Assembly: GCA_034440115.1 (NCBI GenBank)
Contig: JAWXBM010000011.1
Location: 62,001-126,000, forward strand
Length of the DNA stretch: 64,000 nucleotides
Source of the DNA: JAWXBM01 sp034440115
Lineage (GTDB): Bacteria; Pseudomonadota; Gammaproteobacteria; Xanthomonadales; SZUA-36
Direction: 5' to 3'
Shown: one piece after another, positions 17,870-26,583 of the stretch
Layout of the letters: each line of letters starts with the position of its first letter
Numbering within the stretch: position 1 is the first letter of the stretch
Position numbers and translations under genes: made by a program
Notes under the pieces: model-generated
The model's database searches: none
What the model was told of the DNA's origin: nothing
Seen by the model: only the letters and a program-made list of their open reading frames with translations

Positions 17870-19606
17870 ATGAACAGAAAAAATCTGACGGCTGCAGTGC
17901 TGGCGGGACTGGCAGGTGCTGCCGGCATCGCGGGTACCGCACAAGCAGTCAATCTGAATCCGGATGGCTTGGGCCAGTTGCTCATTTATCCGTACTTCAC
18001 CGTAAAGGACGGCAACAGCACGTTGTTGTCAGTGGTTAACACCACCGACAGCGCCAAGGCGGTTAAGGTCCGTTTCAAAGAAGGCTACAATTCACGCGAA
18101 GTCCTCGACTTCAACCTGTACCTGTCAGCCTATGACGTCTGGACTGCCGCTCTGTATGATGATGCCGGCACACCCACTATGGTTACCGGTGACACCACCT
18201 GTACCGTTCCCTATTTCTATGGCAACGATACCGATGCGTTTGGTAGCACCGTAGGTACGCAGGCATTCCTGCCTTTCGCCTATACCGGTAAGTTTGTTGA
18301 TGGTGGCCCGACCACTATTGCCCGTGCAGCAGAAGGTCATTTCGAGATGATCGAAATGGGTACGCTGACCGACGATAGCGCAACAGCCAAGCGCGATGGT
18401 TCTGCTACCGCTGCCACCCATGTTCTGGACAAGAATGGCAAGTCATTTCCCAAGAACTGCCAACAGTTGATAAACAACTGGTCTATCATCAACGGCGTTG
18501 CAGGTATGTGGCGTGCTGATCTGGATGAGGTTAATGGTAAATCAGATATTGATGTTGAGCGTAACAGCGGTGGCCTGTTTGGCGGCGCTGGCGTAATCAA
18601 TGTTGGTAATGGTACTTTCTTCAGCTACAACGCCAAAGCCATTCAGGGCTTTGACAAAGATCTGGACAGTGAAAGTCTGCATTACCAGCCAGGTAACGTC
18701 AGTCCGAACTTGGACGATGGTGACCAAACCACGGCTACCTTGTTCTTCGGTGTGCCACAAGACACCGCAGTAGCTCTGTCCTACGATCGTTCCATTGATG
18801 CAATTTCTGCCACGTTCATGCATGAATACACCATGAACGAGTTCAACCAGAACCCTGCTTTGAATGCAGCTTCTGAGTGGATTGTGACGTTCCCGACCAA
18901 GAACTGGTATGTGGACAAGCTTGATATCTTTACGTCTGAGACTTTATGGCGTCCGAAGATCAGCGACCCGGGTTGTGGTGGCTGGATTCCTGGCGAACCA
19001 TATCCGTCACGTAGTGGGGCTTTCTACCCCACCAGCCTGGACCAGACGGATGACAACGACAACGGTGTGCCTGATGTTCAGGAAGACTGGGTATTGTGTA
19101 CCTATGAAAAGAAAACGCTGGATACTACCGAAGCTATTCCTCCGTTTACTGATTTGTTCGATGGTGAAGCCTGCGAATTTTTCGGTCTGGAGAACTGGGA
19201 TCAGGAAGAGAGTCCATCAACACCAGGTACAATCAATTCGCCGCCTATCGTGTCACCACCACCTCCAGGTGGAACACCTCCTGGTGAGTCTCCGTTTGCT
19301 TTGTGCTACGAAGTTAACCGTTTGAAGTTCGGCGGTAGCGATATCTTCGGTGACAGCGATCTGTTGTACACCATTGATACCGAAGTTGAAGCAGGTTGGG
19401 CGCGTATTAACTGGGGTGCTGACCCTGCCCATGAAGACAGCGTTGGTCTGATTGGTCTGCCAGTAACCGGTTACTGGGCAGTACAGTACGAGAATGGTTT
19501 CCTGGGTACACCACAAGCCAGCGTGCTGGCCAACTACGGTGGTCTGTTTGAACATCGCGGTAACGTACGTCGTTCCTACTCTGGCGAGCGTCCTTCTTCG
19601 GACTAA
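17870..19606 (+). CDS. Large exported protein, candidate surface or T2SS-secreted protein
   Basis: Function not established; I recognise it only as a type of exported protein seen in gammaproteobacteria. The 578-residue product has a clear Sec signal peptide (26 residues, ending GTAQA) and then NLNPDGLGQLLIYPYFTVKDG at the mature N-terminus. A DDNDNGVPD stretch near residues 395-405 looks like a thrombospondin-type calcium-binding loop. Six cysteines and a Pro/Gly-rich hinge (near 457-474) precede a C-terminal domain. There is no transmembrane or beta-barrel signature. AGGAG lies 9 nt before the ATG at 17870; a 17816 start lies upstream of the signal peptide and is rejected. Its structured leader and strong terminator suggest a highly expressed single gene beside the T2SS, with DsbC and PpiC available for folding. 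Confidence 0.8.
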   Translation: MNRKNLTAAVLAGLAGAAGIAGTAQAVNLNPDGLGQLLIYPYFTVKDGNSTLLSVVNTTDSAKAVKVRFKEGYNSREVLDFNLYLSAYDVWTAALYDDAGTPTMVTGDTTCTVPYFYGNDTDAFGSTVGTQAFLPFAYTGKFVDGGPTTIARAAEGHFEMIEMGTLTDDSATAKRDGSATAATHVLDKNGKSFPKNCQQLINNWSIINGVAGMWRADLDEVNGKSDIDVERNSGGLFGGAGVINVGNGTFFSYNAKAIQGFDKDLDSESLHYQPGNVSPNLDDGDQTTATLFFGVPQDTAVALSYDRSIDAISATFMHEYTMNEFNQNPALNAASEWIVTFPTKNWYVDKLDIFTSETLWRPKISDPGCGGWIPGEPYPSRSGAFYPTSLDQTDDNDNGVPDVQEDWVLCTYEKKTLDTTEAIPPFTDLFDGEACEFFGLENWDQEESPSTPGTINSPPIVSPPPPGGTPPGESPFALCYEVNRLKFGGSDIFGDSDLLYTIDTEVEAGWARINWGADPAHEDSVGLIGLPVTGYWAVQYENGFLGTPQASVLANYGGLFEHRGNVRRSYSGERPSSD

Positions 19607-19656
19607 GCCAAAGCAAGAACCAGTCTTTAATGAGTTGCAAGACTCATGCTAGTAAA

Positions 19657-19682
19657 GAAGGGGCTGCCTAGGCAGCCCCTTC
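19657..19682 (+). terminator. Strong rho-independent terminator
   Basis: A 12-bp perfect stem, GAAGGGGCTGCC (19657-19668) with GGCAGCCCCTTC (19671-19682), and a 2-nt centre is followed by CTTTTG. It ends the exported protein gene about 50 nt after its stop. The core is a full palindrome around CCTAGG. Confidence 0.88.
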
Positions 19683-19797
19683 CTTTTGTGTGCAGCAAAT
19701 TTTTCTTTCATCTGAACTGTGCAGCGACAGTTCGGTCGAACCTATGCTTTTGACTGGCGACCCAAATCACCACCAATATCTGAGTAGCACCGATACC

Positions 19798-20772
19798 ATG
19801 AATCCAACCCAATCGAAAATAGCGATGAATTTGTGTGCTTTGATGTTTGCATGTGCGAGTTCGTTTGTGCAGGCACAAACCGAAGAAGTGACTCTGAATA
19901 AGAATGATTCGACTCTGGTATTAGCCTACCAAGGGGCGGCGGTCCTTACTCAGCAGGAAATTGATGCTGCTTTCAGCCAGATTCCAGAGAAGCACAGACT
20001 GGCATTTATCAGGGATGGGGCACGAGTGACTCAATTGGTTCGCAACCTGTTGGAAATCAAGATGCTTACGAATGATGCCAAGGCTCAGGGATTAAGCGAT
20101 GATCCCCTGGTACAGGCTACGGTTGCGCTGGCAGCGGATAAGGAGTTGGCCAAGATTTGGACTCAACGTATCCCGGCGATGGCTCCTGCAGTTGATTTTG
20201 AGGCGCTGGCCAAAGAAGATTATCTGGCGGATCCTGAGAGCTATGACAAAAGCGCCTCTATAGACCTGACCCAAATACTGTTGAGCACCGGGGAGCGTTC
20301 TTTGGACGACGCACAAAAAGAGGCCCTGGAACTAAAAGCTCGTTTGACTGCAGAGCCGGAAATGTTCCAGAAATTTGTTGCACTTTACTCGAATGATGAT
20401 TCAAAAGTTACCACGTTCGGACAACTTAAAAAGGTTACCAAAGGTCAAATGGTTCCCGACTTTGAAAAGGTGGCCTTTGCCATGCAAACCGTGGGTGAAA
20501 TCAGTGATCCGGTCACCACCCAATACGGCGTTCATCTGATTCGTTTGGATGCCCGTAACAGTGCCGGTATTCCACCCTTTGAAGACGTGCGTGAAGAAGC
20601 CATTGCGCGTCAAAAGCAGGAATACCAGCAAATATATATGCGCAAATACCTGAGTCAGTTATTCAGGGAACCGGCAGTTTTTCCTGAGGGTTCAATGGAA
20701 ATCATGGCTAAACGCCATTTTGGTGAGAATCTGGAAAAGGCACCGGATTATTCAGGACTGGATAGTGAGTAA
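19798..20772 (+). CDS. Periplasmic PpiC-type peptidyl-prolyl isomerase (parvulin)
   Basis: Catalyses prolyl cis-trans isomerisation during folding of exported proteins. From the ATG at 19798 the product has 324 residues: a signal peptide ending SFVQA, an N-terminal SurA-like helical region (LTQQEIDAAFSQIP), a parvulin domain with DLTQILLSTGERS, FGQLKKVTKGQMVPDFEKVAF and DPVTTQYGVHLIRLD, and a charged C-terminal helix. The start is uncertain (19690, 19798 or 19825); 19798 gives a normal signal peptide, but none has a strong ribosome site. It sits between the exported protein and the polysaccharide exporter and is a plausible folding factor for the former. Confidence 0.88.
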   Translation: MNPTQSKIAMNLCALMFACASSFVQAQTEEVTLNKNDSTLVLAYQGAAVLTQQEIDAAFSQIPEKHRLAFIRDGARVTQLVRNLLEIKMLTNDAKAQGLSDDPLVQATVALAADKELAKIWTQRIPAMAPAVDFEALAKEDYLADPESYDKSASIDLTQILLSTGERSLDDAQKEALELKARLTAEPEMFQKFVALYSNDDSKVTTFGQLKKVTKGQMVPDFEKVAFAMQTVGEISDPVTTQYGVHLIRLDARNSAGIPPFEDVREEAIARQKQEYQQIYMRKYLSQLFREPAVFPEGSMEIMAKRHFGENLEKAPDYSGLDSE

Positions 20773-20835
20773 ACCGATTTCCTGAGCAGATAAAATTCTG
20801 CCGTTTGGGCGGTTAGGCGTTCATTACAGCGTACA

Positions 20836-21621
20836 ATGCGCAACGTGAAACGATTTAACTCGGTCATATTTTTCCAACTGGTCTCTCGCAACATTCGCAC
20901 GGATTACCTCGAGAATGTGACGGGGTTCGCCTGGCTGATTTTGCAGCCCTTGCTGATGCTGGCGGTATACGCTTTTGTTTTCTCCACCCTATTCCAGGCT
21001 CGCATGCCTGAGGCGGCCGGCGTAGGGTTTGTACCCTTTCTGGCTGTCGCATTTTGGCCCTGGACAGCTTTCTCTGAGGCAATCCTCAAAGCCAATGCGA
21101 CCATTACCAGCAACGCTGCCCTGATCGGCAAGGTGGCTTTCCCTACCGAATTGTTGCCACTTTCCGCTGTTGCTGCCACTTTTACCATGCATATGATCGG
21201 TTATCTTGCCGTCTTGCTGATGTTGCAATTAACCGGTACGGACCTGCACTGGTTGGGCCTGATTTGGGTAATCCCCATGCTTTTGCTTCTGGCGATTTTT
21301 GCAGCCGGTCTGGCTCTTATGGCCAGTGCACTACAGGTATTTATTCGTGACCTGGCACAAATACTGCCTCCCATAATGACTTTCTGGTTTTTCACCACCC
21401 CCATTCTGTACAGCTCAGCCATGTTGCCTGCGAGTCTGGCGCCCATTTTTCAATGGAATCCCATGGCCTGGTATGTATCACGCTTACGTGAAGCCTTGCT
21501 GAGTGGATTTTCAACTCTTGGATTGATGGATCTTCTGGTGCCCGTGTTAAGTGTCCTTACGCTGATTCTGGGCTTTTGGCTGTTTCGACGCTTGCGCGGA
21601 CACTTCGAGGATTTCCTGTGA
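20836..21621 (+). CDS. Polysaccharide ABC exporter, permease subunit (Wzm-like)
   Basis: Inner-membrane subunit of an ABC-2 transporter exporting O-antigen or capsule-type glycans. 261 residues with six hydrophobic segments and the family motifs SRNIRTDYLENVTGFAWLIL near the N-terminus and FTTPILYSSAMLP and NPMAWYVSRLREALLSG in the last third. Overlaps the ATPase gene by GTGA. No polymerase or flippase is in the cluster, in keeping with the ABC-dependent pathway. Which glycan it moves cannot be told. Confidence 0.9.
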   Translation: MRNVKRFNSVIFFQLVSRNIRTDYLENVTGFAWLILQPLLMLAVYAFVFSTLFQARMPEAAGVGFVPFLAVAFWPWTAFSEAILKANATITSNAALIGKVAFPTELLPLSAVAATFTMHMIGYLAVLLMLQLTGTDLHWLGLIWVIPMLLLLAIFAAGLALMASALQVFIRDLAQILPPIMTFWFFTTPILYSSAMLPASLAPIFQWNPMAWYVSRLREALLSGFSTLGLMDLLVPVLSVLTLILGFWLFRRLRGHFEDFL

Positions 21622-22856
21622 CTCTGCCGCTGGTTAAGGTTGAGGGGGTCAGCAAATTCTATCCGCGTGTTCATCATCCATGGGAACGATTGCGTGCCTT
21701 TGCTGCACTGCTCAGAGGTAAAGAAAACCTAAATGGAGCGGAGGTTTTGCATGATGTCAGCTTTGAAATCATGCCCGGTGAATCCTATGGAATTGTTGGT
21801 GAGAACGGGGCCGGAAAATCTACCTTGTTGAAAGTGTTGACGGGTGTGATAAGCCCCAGTCGGGGCTCTGTGACCGTAAGGCCCAGAATTGCCGCCTTGC
21901 TGGAACTGGGTGCTGGATTTCAGCCCGATTTTTCCGGCCTGGATAACGTGCGTATGAAAGCATCCTTGTTGGGCATGAGTCCGGCACAACTGGATCAGCG
22001 CATGGATGACATCCTGGCCTTTGCTGACATCGGTGAGTATGTACACGAACCGGTTAAGCATTACTCCTCAGGAATGGTGGTTCGGCTGGGCTTCGCGGTT
22101 GTTGCTGCTTCAGATCCGGAGTTGTTGATCACCGATGAAGTGCTGGCAGTGGGCGATGAGTCTTTTCAGAAAAAATGTATTCATTGGATAGAATCATTTT
22201 TGCAAAAGGGCAACAGTTTGTTGCTGGTTTCACACAGTATGTTTCTGGTGCAGAAACTCTGTCATCGAGCCTTGTGGCTACACAATGGCCGCGCTCATAT
22301 GCAGGGTGATGTCTTTGAAGTAACGCAGTCCTACCTGGCCTGGCACGAATCAAAAGCAGATTCAGAACGCCAGCAGCGGGAGCAATTGGCGGGTGCGAGT
22401 GGTCTGTACCGTATCAGCAGTTTTGCGATGCTCGATGCGGATGTAAAGGGTGAGCGGGTATTGGAACAGGGCGATAGCTTGGAAGTCAGCATGACTCTGG
22501 TATCACCGGACGGACGAGCACCCGTAGCATTGTTCGGTATCGTTCGAGCCGACGGTACGCCCGTTTATGGGGTGGCTTCCGATTTTGATGGCATTCAGGG
22601 CGTGCGAATCAATGCAAATCAATTTCAATACCGCATCCGCTTTCCTGATCTGCTGCTGTTGCCGGGAAGTTACAGTATTCGCGGCCACTGCATGGATCCA
22701 GAAGGACTGCGGGTATGCGATACTGTTGAAACGCGTTTTCGAGTACGGGGACAAAGCAGGGAGTTGGGCTTCATACGATTGCCGCACGAATGGAGTGATA
22801 GAGGCATACCAATAGCGGGCGACGTTTCCAGGCCAAAGGAAGGTAGCGGTGAATAG
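21618..22856 (+). CDS. Polysaccharide ABC exporter, ATPase subunit (Wzt-like)
   Basis: Drives the Wzm-type permease. From the GTG at 21618 the protein has 412 residues: Walker A GENGAGKST at 61-69, signature YSSGMVVRLGFAV, Walker B PELLITDEVLAVGD, and switch histidine in LLLVSHS. A C-terminal beta-sandwich of about 140 residues (from about 270) corresponds to the Wzt carbohydrate-binding domain that recognises the finished glycan end. A further upstream start at 21576 lies inside the permease gene and is rejected. Overlaps the following glycosyltransferase by eight bases. Confidence 0.9.
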   Translation: MTLPLVKVEGVSKFYPRVHHPWERLRAFAALLRGKENLNGAEVLHDVSFEIMPGESYGIVGENGAGKSTLLKVLTGVISPSRGSVTVRPRIAALLELGAGFQPDFSGLDNVRMKASLLGMSPAQLDQRMDDILAFADIGEYVHEPVKHYSSGMVVRLGFAVVAASDPELLITDEVLAVGDESFQKKCIHWIESFLQKGNSLLLVSHSMFLVQKLCHRALWLHNGRAHMQGDVFEVTQSYLAWHESKADSERQQREQLAGASGLYRISSFAMLDADVKGERVLEQGDSLEVSMTLVSPDGRAPVALFGIVRADGTPVYGVASDFDGIQGVRINANQFQYRIRFPDLLLLPGSYSIRGHCMDPEGLRVCDTVETRFRVRGQSRELGFIRLPHEWSDRGIPIAGDVSRPKEGSGE

Positions 22857-23697
22857 GCCTGTGGGCCAGTTGCCCACCGTCATCATACCGATTCATAACG
22901 CACCACAGGCACTTGCGGCTTGCCTGGAATCCGTTCGGCAAACGGTCCCCCAATCCACCGAAGTGCTGCTGCTCGATGATGCCTCGAGCGACCCGAATAT
23001 ACAGCCTTTAATCCGCCTATACCTGGGTAGTGCTAGTTCAACCTGGCGCGTGGAACTACAAACCCGAAACCTGGGTTTCGTTGCAACGGTTAACCGGGGC
23101 ATGCAAATGACCGCAGGCAACGTGGTGCTATTGAACTCAGACACCATCGTCACTCCCGGCTGGCTGCAAGGATTGCAGCGCTGTCTGCAATCCGATGAAG
23201 CCATAGCCACCGCAACTCCCTGGAGCAATAACGGTGAAATCGTTTCCCTGCCGCGCTTCTGTTTTAACAATCCGGTTCCCAAGTCTCTGGAGGCCATTGC
23301 AAGTGTAATCGGCGCGACGGGCATTCCTGAATATCCGGATTTGCCCACTGCGGTCGGTTTCTGCATGGCAATTTCGCGCAAAGCCATCCATGAGCTGGGG
23401 CCCTTTGATCATGCACTGTTTGGCCTGGGTTACGGTGAAGAAAACGATTTTTCCCTGCGCGCCATCAAAGCGGGTTACCGGAATGTATTGTGTGATGATG
23501 TTTATGTAGCACATCGGGGCGGATGCTCGTTTTTACCCCTTGGCCTGTCACCCAATGAGCAGTCCATGCAACGCCTGTTATCGCGGCATCCCGAATACCT
23601 CACTACCATAGAGGCCTTCATTGCTGCAGACCCGCTGTCCCGGCGGCGCGAAGAGTTGCTCGAGGCTTTACACCAAGCTGCCGTCTGCATGAGTTAA
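22849..23697 (+). CDS. Glycosyltransferase family 2
   Basis: Inverting GT-A glycosyltransferase that probably builds the glycan exported by the adjacent transporter. 282 residues with PTVIIPIHNAPQAL at the N-terminus, EVLLLDDASSD, NLGFVATVNRGM, and LLNSDT as the DxD-equivalent. GFCMAISRKAIHELGPFD and YGEENDFSLRAIKAGYRN give the acceptor-site ED motif. GTG start overlapping the ATPase gene. Sugar specificity cannot be read from the sequence. Confidence 0.9.
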   Translation: MNRPVGQLPTVIIPIHNAPQALAACLESVRQTVPQSTEVLLLDDASSDPNIQPLIRLYLGSASSTWRVELQTRNLGFVATVNRGMQMTAGNVVLLNSDTIVTPGWLQGLQRCLQSDEAIATATPWSNNGEIVSLPRFCFNNPVPKSLEAIASVIGATGIPEYPDLPTAVGFCMAISRKAIHELGPFDHALFGLGYGEENDFSLRAIKAGYRNVLCDDVYVAHRGGCSFLPLGLSPNEQSMQRLLSRHPEYLTTIEAFIAADPLSRRREELLEALHQAAVCMS

Positions 23698-23705
23698 AAT
23701 CAGCT

Positions 23706-24668
23706 TTGCCCTTTAAGGCTTGCAAGCAGGTTATCCCATTGCCAGAAGATCTTGATTTTACAGGCGAGCGATTTACCCCGGAATGCGTCCGCGAGATTCG
23801 CTACGAACATATTCATCGTTATGCATTGGTGGCCAACTGGGTTGTTGGCCTGAAGGTGCTGGATGCAGCCTGTGGCGAAGGCTACGGTGCGCACCTGTTG
23901 GCGGCAAAAGCAACTGAAGTCAGCGGAATTGATGTTTCATTCGAGGCGATTAGCCATGCGCAGTCGCGCTACTCAGCGCCGAATCTTGAGTTCATTGAGG
24001 CTGATTGTTGCAAAACATCGTTTGCCGATAACAGTTTCGACTGCATCATCAGTTTCGAAACCCTGGAGCATCTGCAGGATCAGCAGGCCCTGTTGAGCGA
24101 ATTTCGGCGCATCTTGAGACCAACGGGTTTTTTGATAATTTCTACTCCGGACAAGGCTATCTATACCGACCAGATGGGCTACGACAACCCGTATCACGTT
24201 AGTGAGTTATACAAACCGGAATTTGCGGCGCTGCTGGCGGGGTTTTTTCCGGCGGTGCGAATGTTAGGCCAGAAGTTGGGCTTTCATTCCATGATCTGGC
24301 CGCTGCAGAAAAGCGTGGGACAACAGGTTTTGATGCAACAGGAGAGTGCGGAAAAGATCAATCACATACATCAGCCCGCTGCGAATCCGGTATACCTTTT
24401 GGCCATCTGTGCCAATGCAGCCAACGACCTGCCAAGCTATGATCAGTCGCTGTTTCTGTTCGATGACGATGCTGAGTCCGTTTATCAGCACTACAATCAC
24501 GAAATCCGCCGTAATATGGAAACCGGACAGATCCTGCAGGAACTGGAGTCTCGAGTGGAATCCCTGGCAGCCGAATTGTCCACCGCCGGTGTAAAGACCA
24601 GCCACAATGTAACCACACAACCTTCCGGAAACTGGCTTTCCCGTGTGTTGCAAAAACTTAAAAGCTAA
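23706..24668 (+). CDS. SAM-dependent methyltransferase in a glycan cluster
   Basis: Class I methyltransferase, 320 residues. Motif I VLDAACGEGYGAHLL, motif II SGIDVS, acidic loop IEADC, and the post-motif region FDCIISFETLEHLQD are visible. PEDLDFTGERFTPE near the start is typical of methyltransferases in O-antigen clusters. A heptad-like C-terminal stretch (GQILQELESRVESLAAEL) may form a coiled coil. The start is a TTG at 23706 with no strong ribosome site. In ABC-dependent systems a terminal methyl group can mark the chain end for Wzt; that role here is inference. Confidence 0.82.
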   Translation: MPFKACKQVIPLPEDLDFTGERFTPECVREIRYEHIHRYALVANWVVGLKVLDAACGEGYGAHLLAAKATEVSGIDVSFEAISHAQSRYSAPNLEFIEADCCKTSFADNSFDCIISFETLEHLQDQQALLSEFRRILRPTGFLIISTPDKAIYTDQMGYDNPYHVSELYKPEFAALLAGFFPAVRMLGQKLGFHSMIWPLQKSVGQQVLMQQESAEKINHIHQPAANPVYLLAICANAANDLPSYDQSLFLFDDDAESVYQHYNHEIRRNMETGQILQELESRVESLAAELSTAGVKTSHNVTTQPSGNWLSRVLQKLKS

Positions 24669-24685
24669 TCGGGGAGCTCAGGCGC

Positions 24686-25567
24686 GTGACTGACAGTACG
24701 CGTGTCATCATCATCAACTTCAACGCAGGCGAAGCCCTGTTGCGCTGTGTGGCAGCGGTATTGGCTACACATGAGCCCTTGACTGTAGTGGTCGCTGACA
24801 ACGATTCAACCGACCGGAGCTGTGAAATCCTGCGTAGCCGTTTCGGCTCGGCACCACGACTCAGCATTCTGGAAAATCCGCTTAACCTGGGTTTCGGCCC
24901 GGCCGTCAATGCCTGCGCTCAATCGGCAACCGAGCCTTATTTGTTGATACTCAATCCGGACTGTGAATTGTTCCCGAATACTTTGCTGCAGTTGCGCCAA
25001 GCATTGGAACAAGACACTGGAGCAGCATTGGCAGCCCCACTCGTTGTAGATCATGAGGGTAATATGATGCGCGGCAATTTGCGCAGGCTGCCTGATCCAT
25101 GGACAGCCCTGGCAACGGGTACAGGCTTGTGGCGGTTGTCTTCTTGGCTACCCGTATTTACCGGCGTTGAAATGCGCAGCAGGGATTTTCCTGAAAACAC
25201 CAGCGAGGCAGAAGCGGTTTCTGGTGCCTGCATGCTGCTGCGGACAGAGTCATTTCGTTCCCTGGGTGGTTTTGATGAATCATTCAGTATGCATTTTGAA
25301 GATCTGGACTTGATGGCCAGGATTCAGCAATCAGGTCAGCATTGTTTGTTTGTGCCCCAGGCCAGGGCGGTACACCAGGCGGGTGTGTCCAGTGCCAGTC
25401 GGCCCTTATGGGTGCATCGCCAAAAACATGCCGGCATGCAGCGCTATTTTCGCAAGCATGTGTTTAATCATCATGGTTTATTGGCGCGTGCCTTGGTCAG
25501 TGCTGCCAACGGGTTGCATTACTTGCTCACCTTGCCCGCGGCCCTGTTACGACAGTTGCGCGCGTGA
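24686..25567 (+). CDS. Glycosyltransferase family 2 (rhamnosyltransferase-like)
   Basis: GT-A fold enzyme, 293 residues. Seen: VIIINFNAGEALLRCV; VVADNDSTDRS; NPLNLGFGPAVNACAQ; LILNPDCEL as the DxD-equivalent; SGACMLLRTESFRSLGGFDE; and MHFEDLDLMARI. This arrangement is common in WbbL-type rhamnosyltransferases, but the sugar is not proven. A hydrophobic C-terminal helix could bind the membrane. GTG start 17 nt after the methyltransferase, and a four-base overlap with the next gene. Confidence 0.88.
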   Translation: MTDSTRVIIINFNAGEALLRCVAAVLATHEPLTVVVADNDSTDRSCEILRSRFGSAPRLSILENPLNLGFGPAVNACAQSATEPYLLILNPDCELFPNTLLQLRQALEQDTGAALAAPLVVDHEGNMMRGNLRRLPDPWTALATGTGLWRLSSWLPVFTGVEMRSRDFPENTSEAEAVSGACMLLRTESFRSLGGFDESFSMHFEDLDLMARIQQSGQHCLFVPQARAVHQAGVSSASRPLWVHRQKHAGMQRYFRKHVFNHHGLLARALVSAANGLHYLLTLPAALLRQLRA

Positions 25568-26553
25568 CTCAGACAGAAACAGTGCTTTTAACCGGCGCCA
25601 GTGCGCAGGTGGGGTTGCACATTCTGCCTAAATTGCTGGATGCCGGGTTTGATACCTGTGCCCTAAGCCGGCAACTGGGCAGACAACTGGGCAGACAAAT
25701 CGGTAGACAAACGAGCAGAAACATCCAACAAGCTGTGATCAAAGACGGTCCTTCAGGCGCCAGGCTGAGCTGGTTTTCGCCAGACCAATTCAACGCGAAG
25801 GTCAGCAACGAGAACTCGGGCAGGACTACCCATTCGCAAAGACCAGAGATCTTGATTTCTGCCGGACCGATTAAGCTGGCCAGCCAATGGTTAGACCGCT
25901 GTCGCAGTGTTCGAAAGCTCGTTTGCTTGTCCACCACCAGCGTCTTCAGCAAGGCAGACTCGAGTGATCCTGCCGAAAAAGCGCAAATAGAAGAAATCAT
26001 CCAGGCAGAACAGCAGTTGATAACGGCGTGTTCCGAGCGAAATGTTGATTTGACCATTTTGCGCCCAACGCTGATCTACGGTTGTGGTATGGACGAGAAC
26101 ATCAGCCGCCTGGCGCAGTTCATTCGAAAATTCGGTTTTCTGCCCCTGGCAGGTGCCGCAAAAGGCTTGCGTCAACCCCTGCATGTTGCTGATTTAGCTG
26201 AGGTAATTACGCTCATAGTACGGTCTGAAATGCTCGGCCGGAAAGATTACACCGTAGCAGGTGGCAGCACTCTCAGCTACCGGGACATGGTGGCAAAAGT
26301 GTTCAGAGCACTGGGAAAAACAGAACGCATTCTGCACGTGCCACCCAGGCTGTTAGCCACGGCTGTCGCTGTGGCTGGAAAATTGACCAGTACTAAGTCC
26401 ATGAATGCGACCATGGTTCTGCGGCAAAACCAGGATCTGGTGTTTGACGGCGTCGCAATCCAACAACGATTTGGATTTGAACCACGCGCTTTTGAACCCT
26501 CGCTGGACGATTTCCAACTGCCTGCCGAATTGCAGCGATACGTGTCGGGCTGA
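25564..26553 (+). CDS. NAD-dependent epimerase/dehydratase-like (extended SDR) protein
   Basis: Rossmann-fold protein of 329 residues with nucleotide-binding TVLLTGASAQVGLHIL, a VCLSTTSVFS strand and RPTLIYGCGMDENI, then QPLHVADLAEVI typical of sugar epimerases. The catalytic YxxxK is not evident (the expected region reads SKADSSDPAEKAQ), so it may bind a nucleotide sugar without the usual chemistry. An odd Gln/Arg tract RQLGRQLGRQIGRQ near residues 36-49 comes from a repeated 12-bp unit. Last gene of the glycan operon; it ends inside a hairpin. Confidence 0.8.
   Translation: MTQTETVLLTGASAQVGLHILPKLLDAGFDTCALSRQLGRQLGRQIGRQTSRNIQQAVIKDGPSGARLSWFSPDQFNAKVSNENSGRTTHSQRPEILISAGPIKLASQWLDRCRSVRKLVCLSTTSVFSKADSSDPAEKAQIEEIIQAEQQLITACSERNVDLTILRPTLIYGCGMDENISRLAQFIRKFGFLPLAGAAKGLRQPLHVADLAEVITLIVRSEMLGRKDYTVAGGSTLSYRDMVAKVFRALGKTERILHVPPRLLATAVAVAGKLTSTKSMNATMVLRQNQDLVFDGVAIQQRFGFEPRAFEPSLDDFQLPAELQRYVSG
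25667..25712 (+). repeat. In-frame 12-bp tandem repeat within the SDR gene
   Basis: About three and a half copies of a 12-bp unit related to CAACTGGGCAGA add the LGRQ repeats to the protein between the first and second Rossmann strands. The unit decays from left to right. Confidence 0.75.
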
Positions 26554-26583
26554 GCCCCCGGTTTAAGCTGCTGGGGGGCTCAG
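26550..26583. terminator. Bidirectional hairpin between convergent genes
   Basis: CTGAGCCCCC (26550-26559) pairs perfectly with GGGGGCTCAG (26574-26583). The plus-strand SDR stop codon lies in one arm and the minus-strand ettA stop codon in the other. No long T run is seen on either strand, so it may work as a shared mRNA 3' end. Confidence 0.7.
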
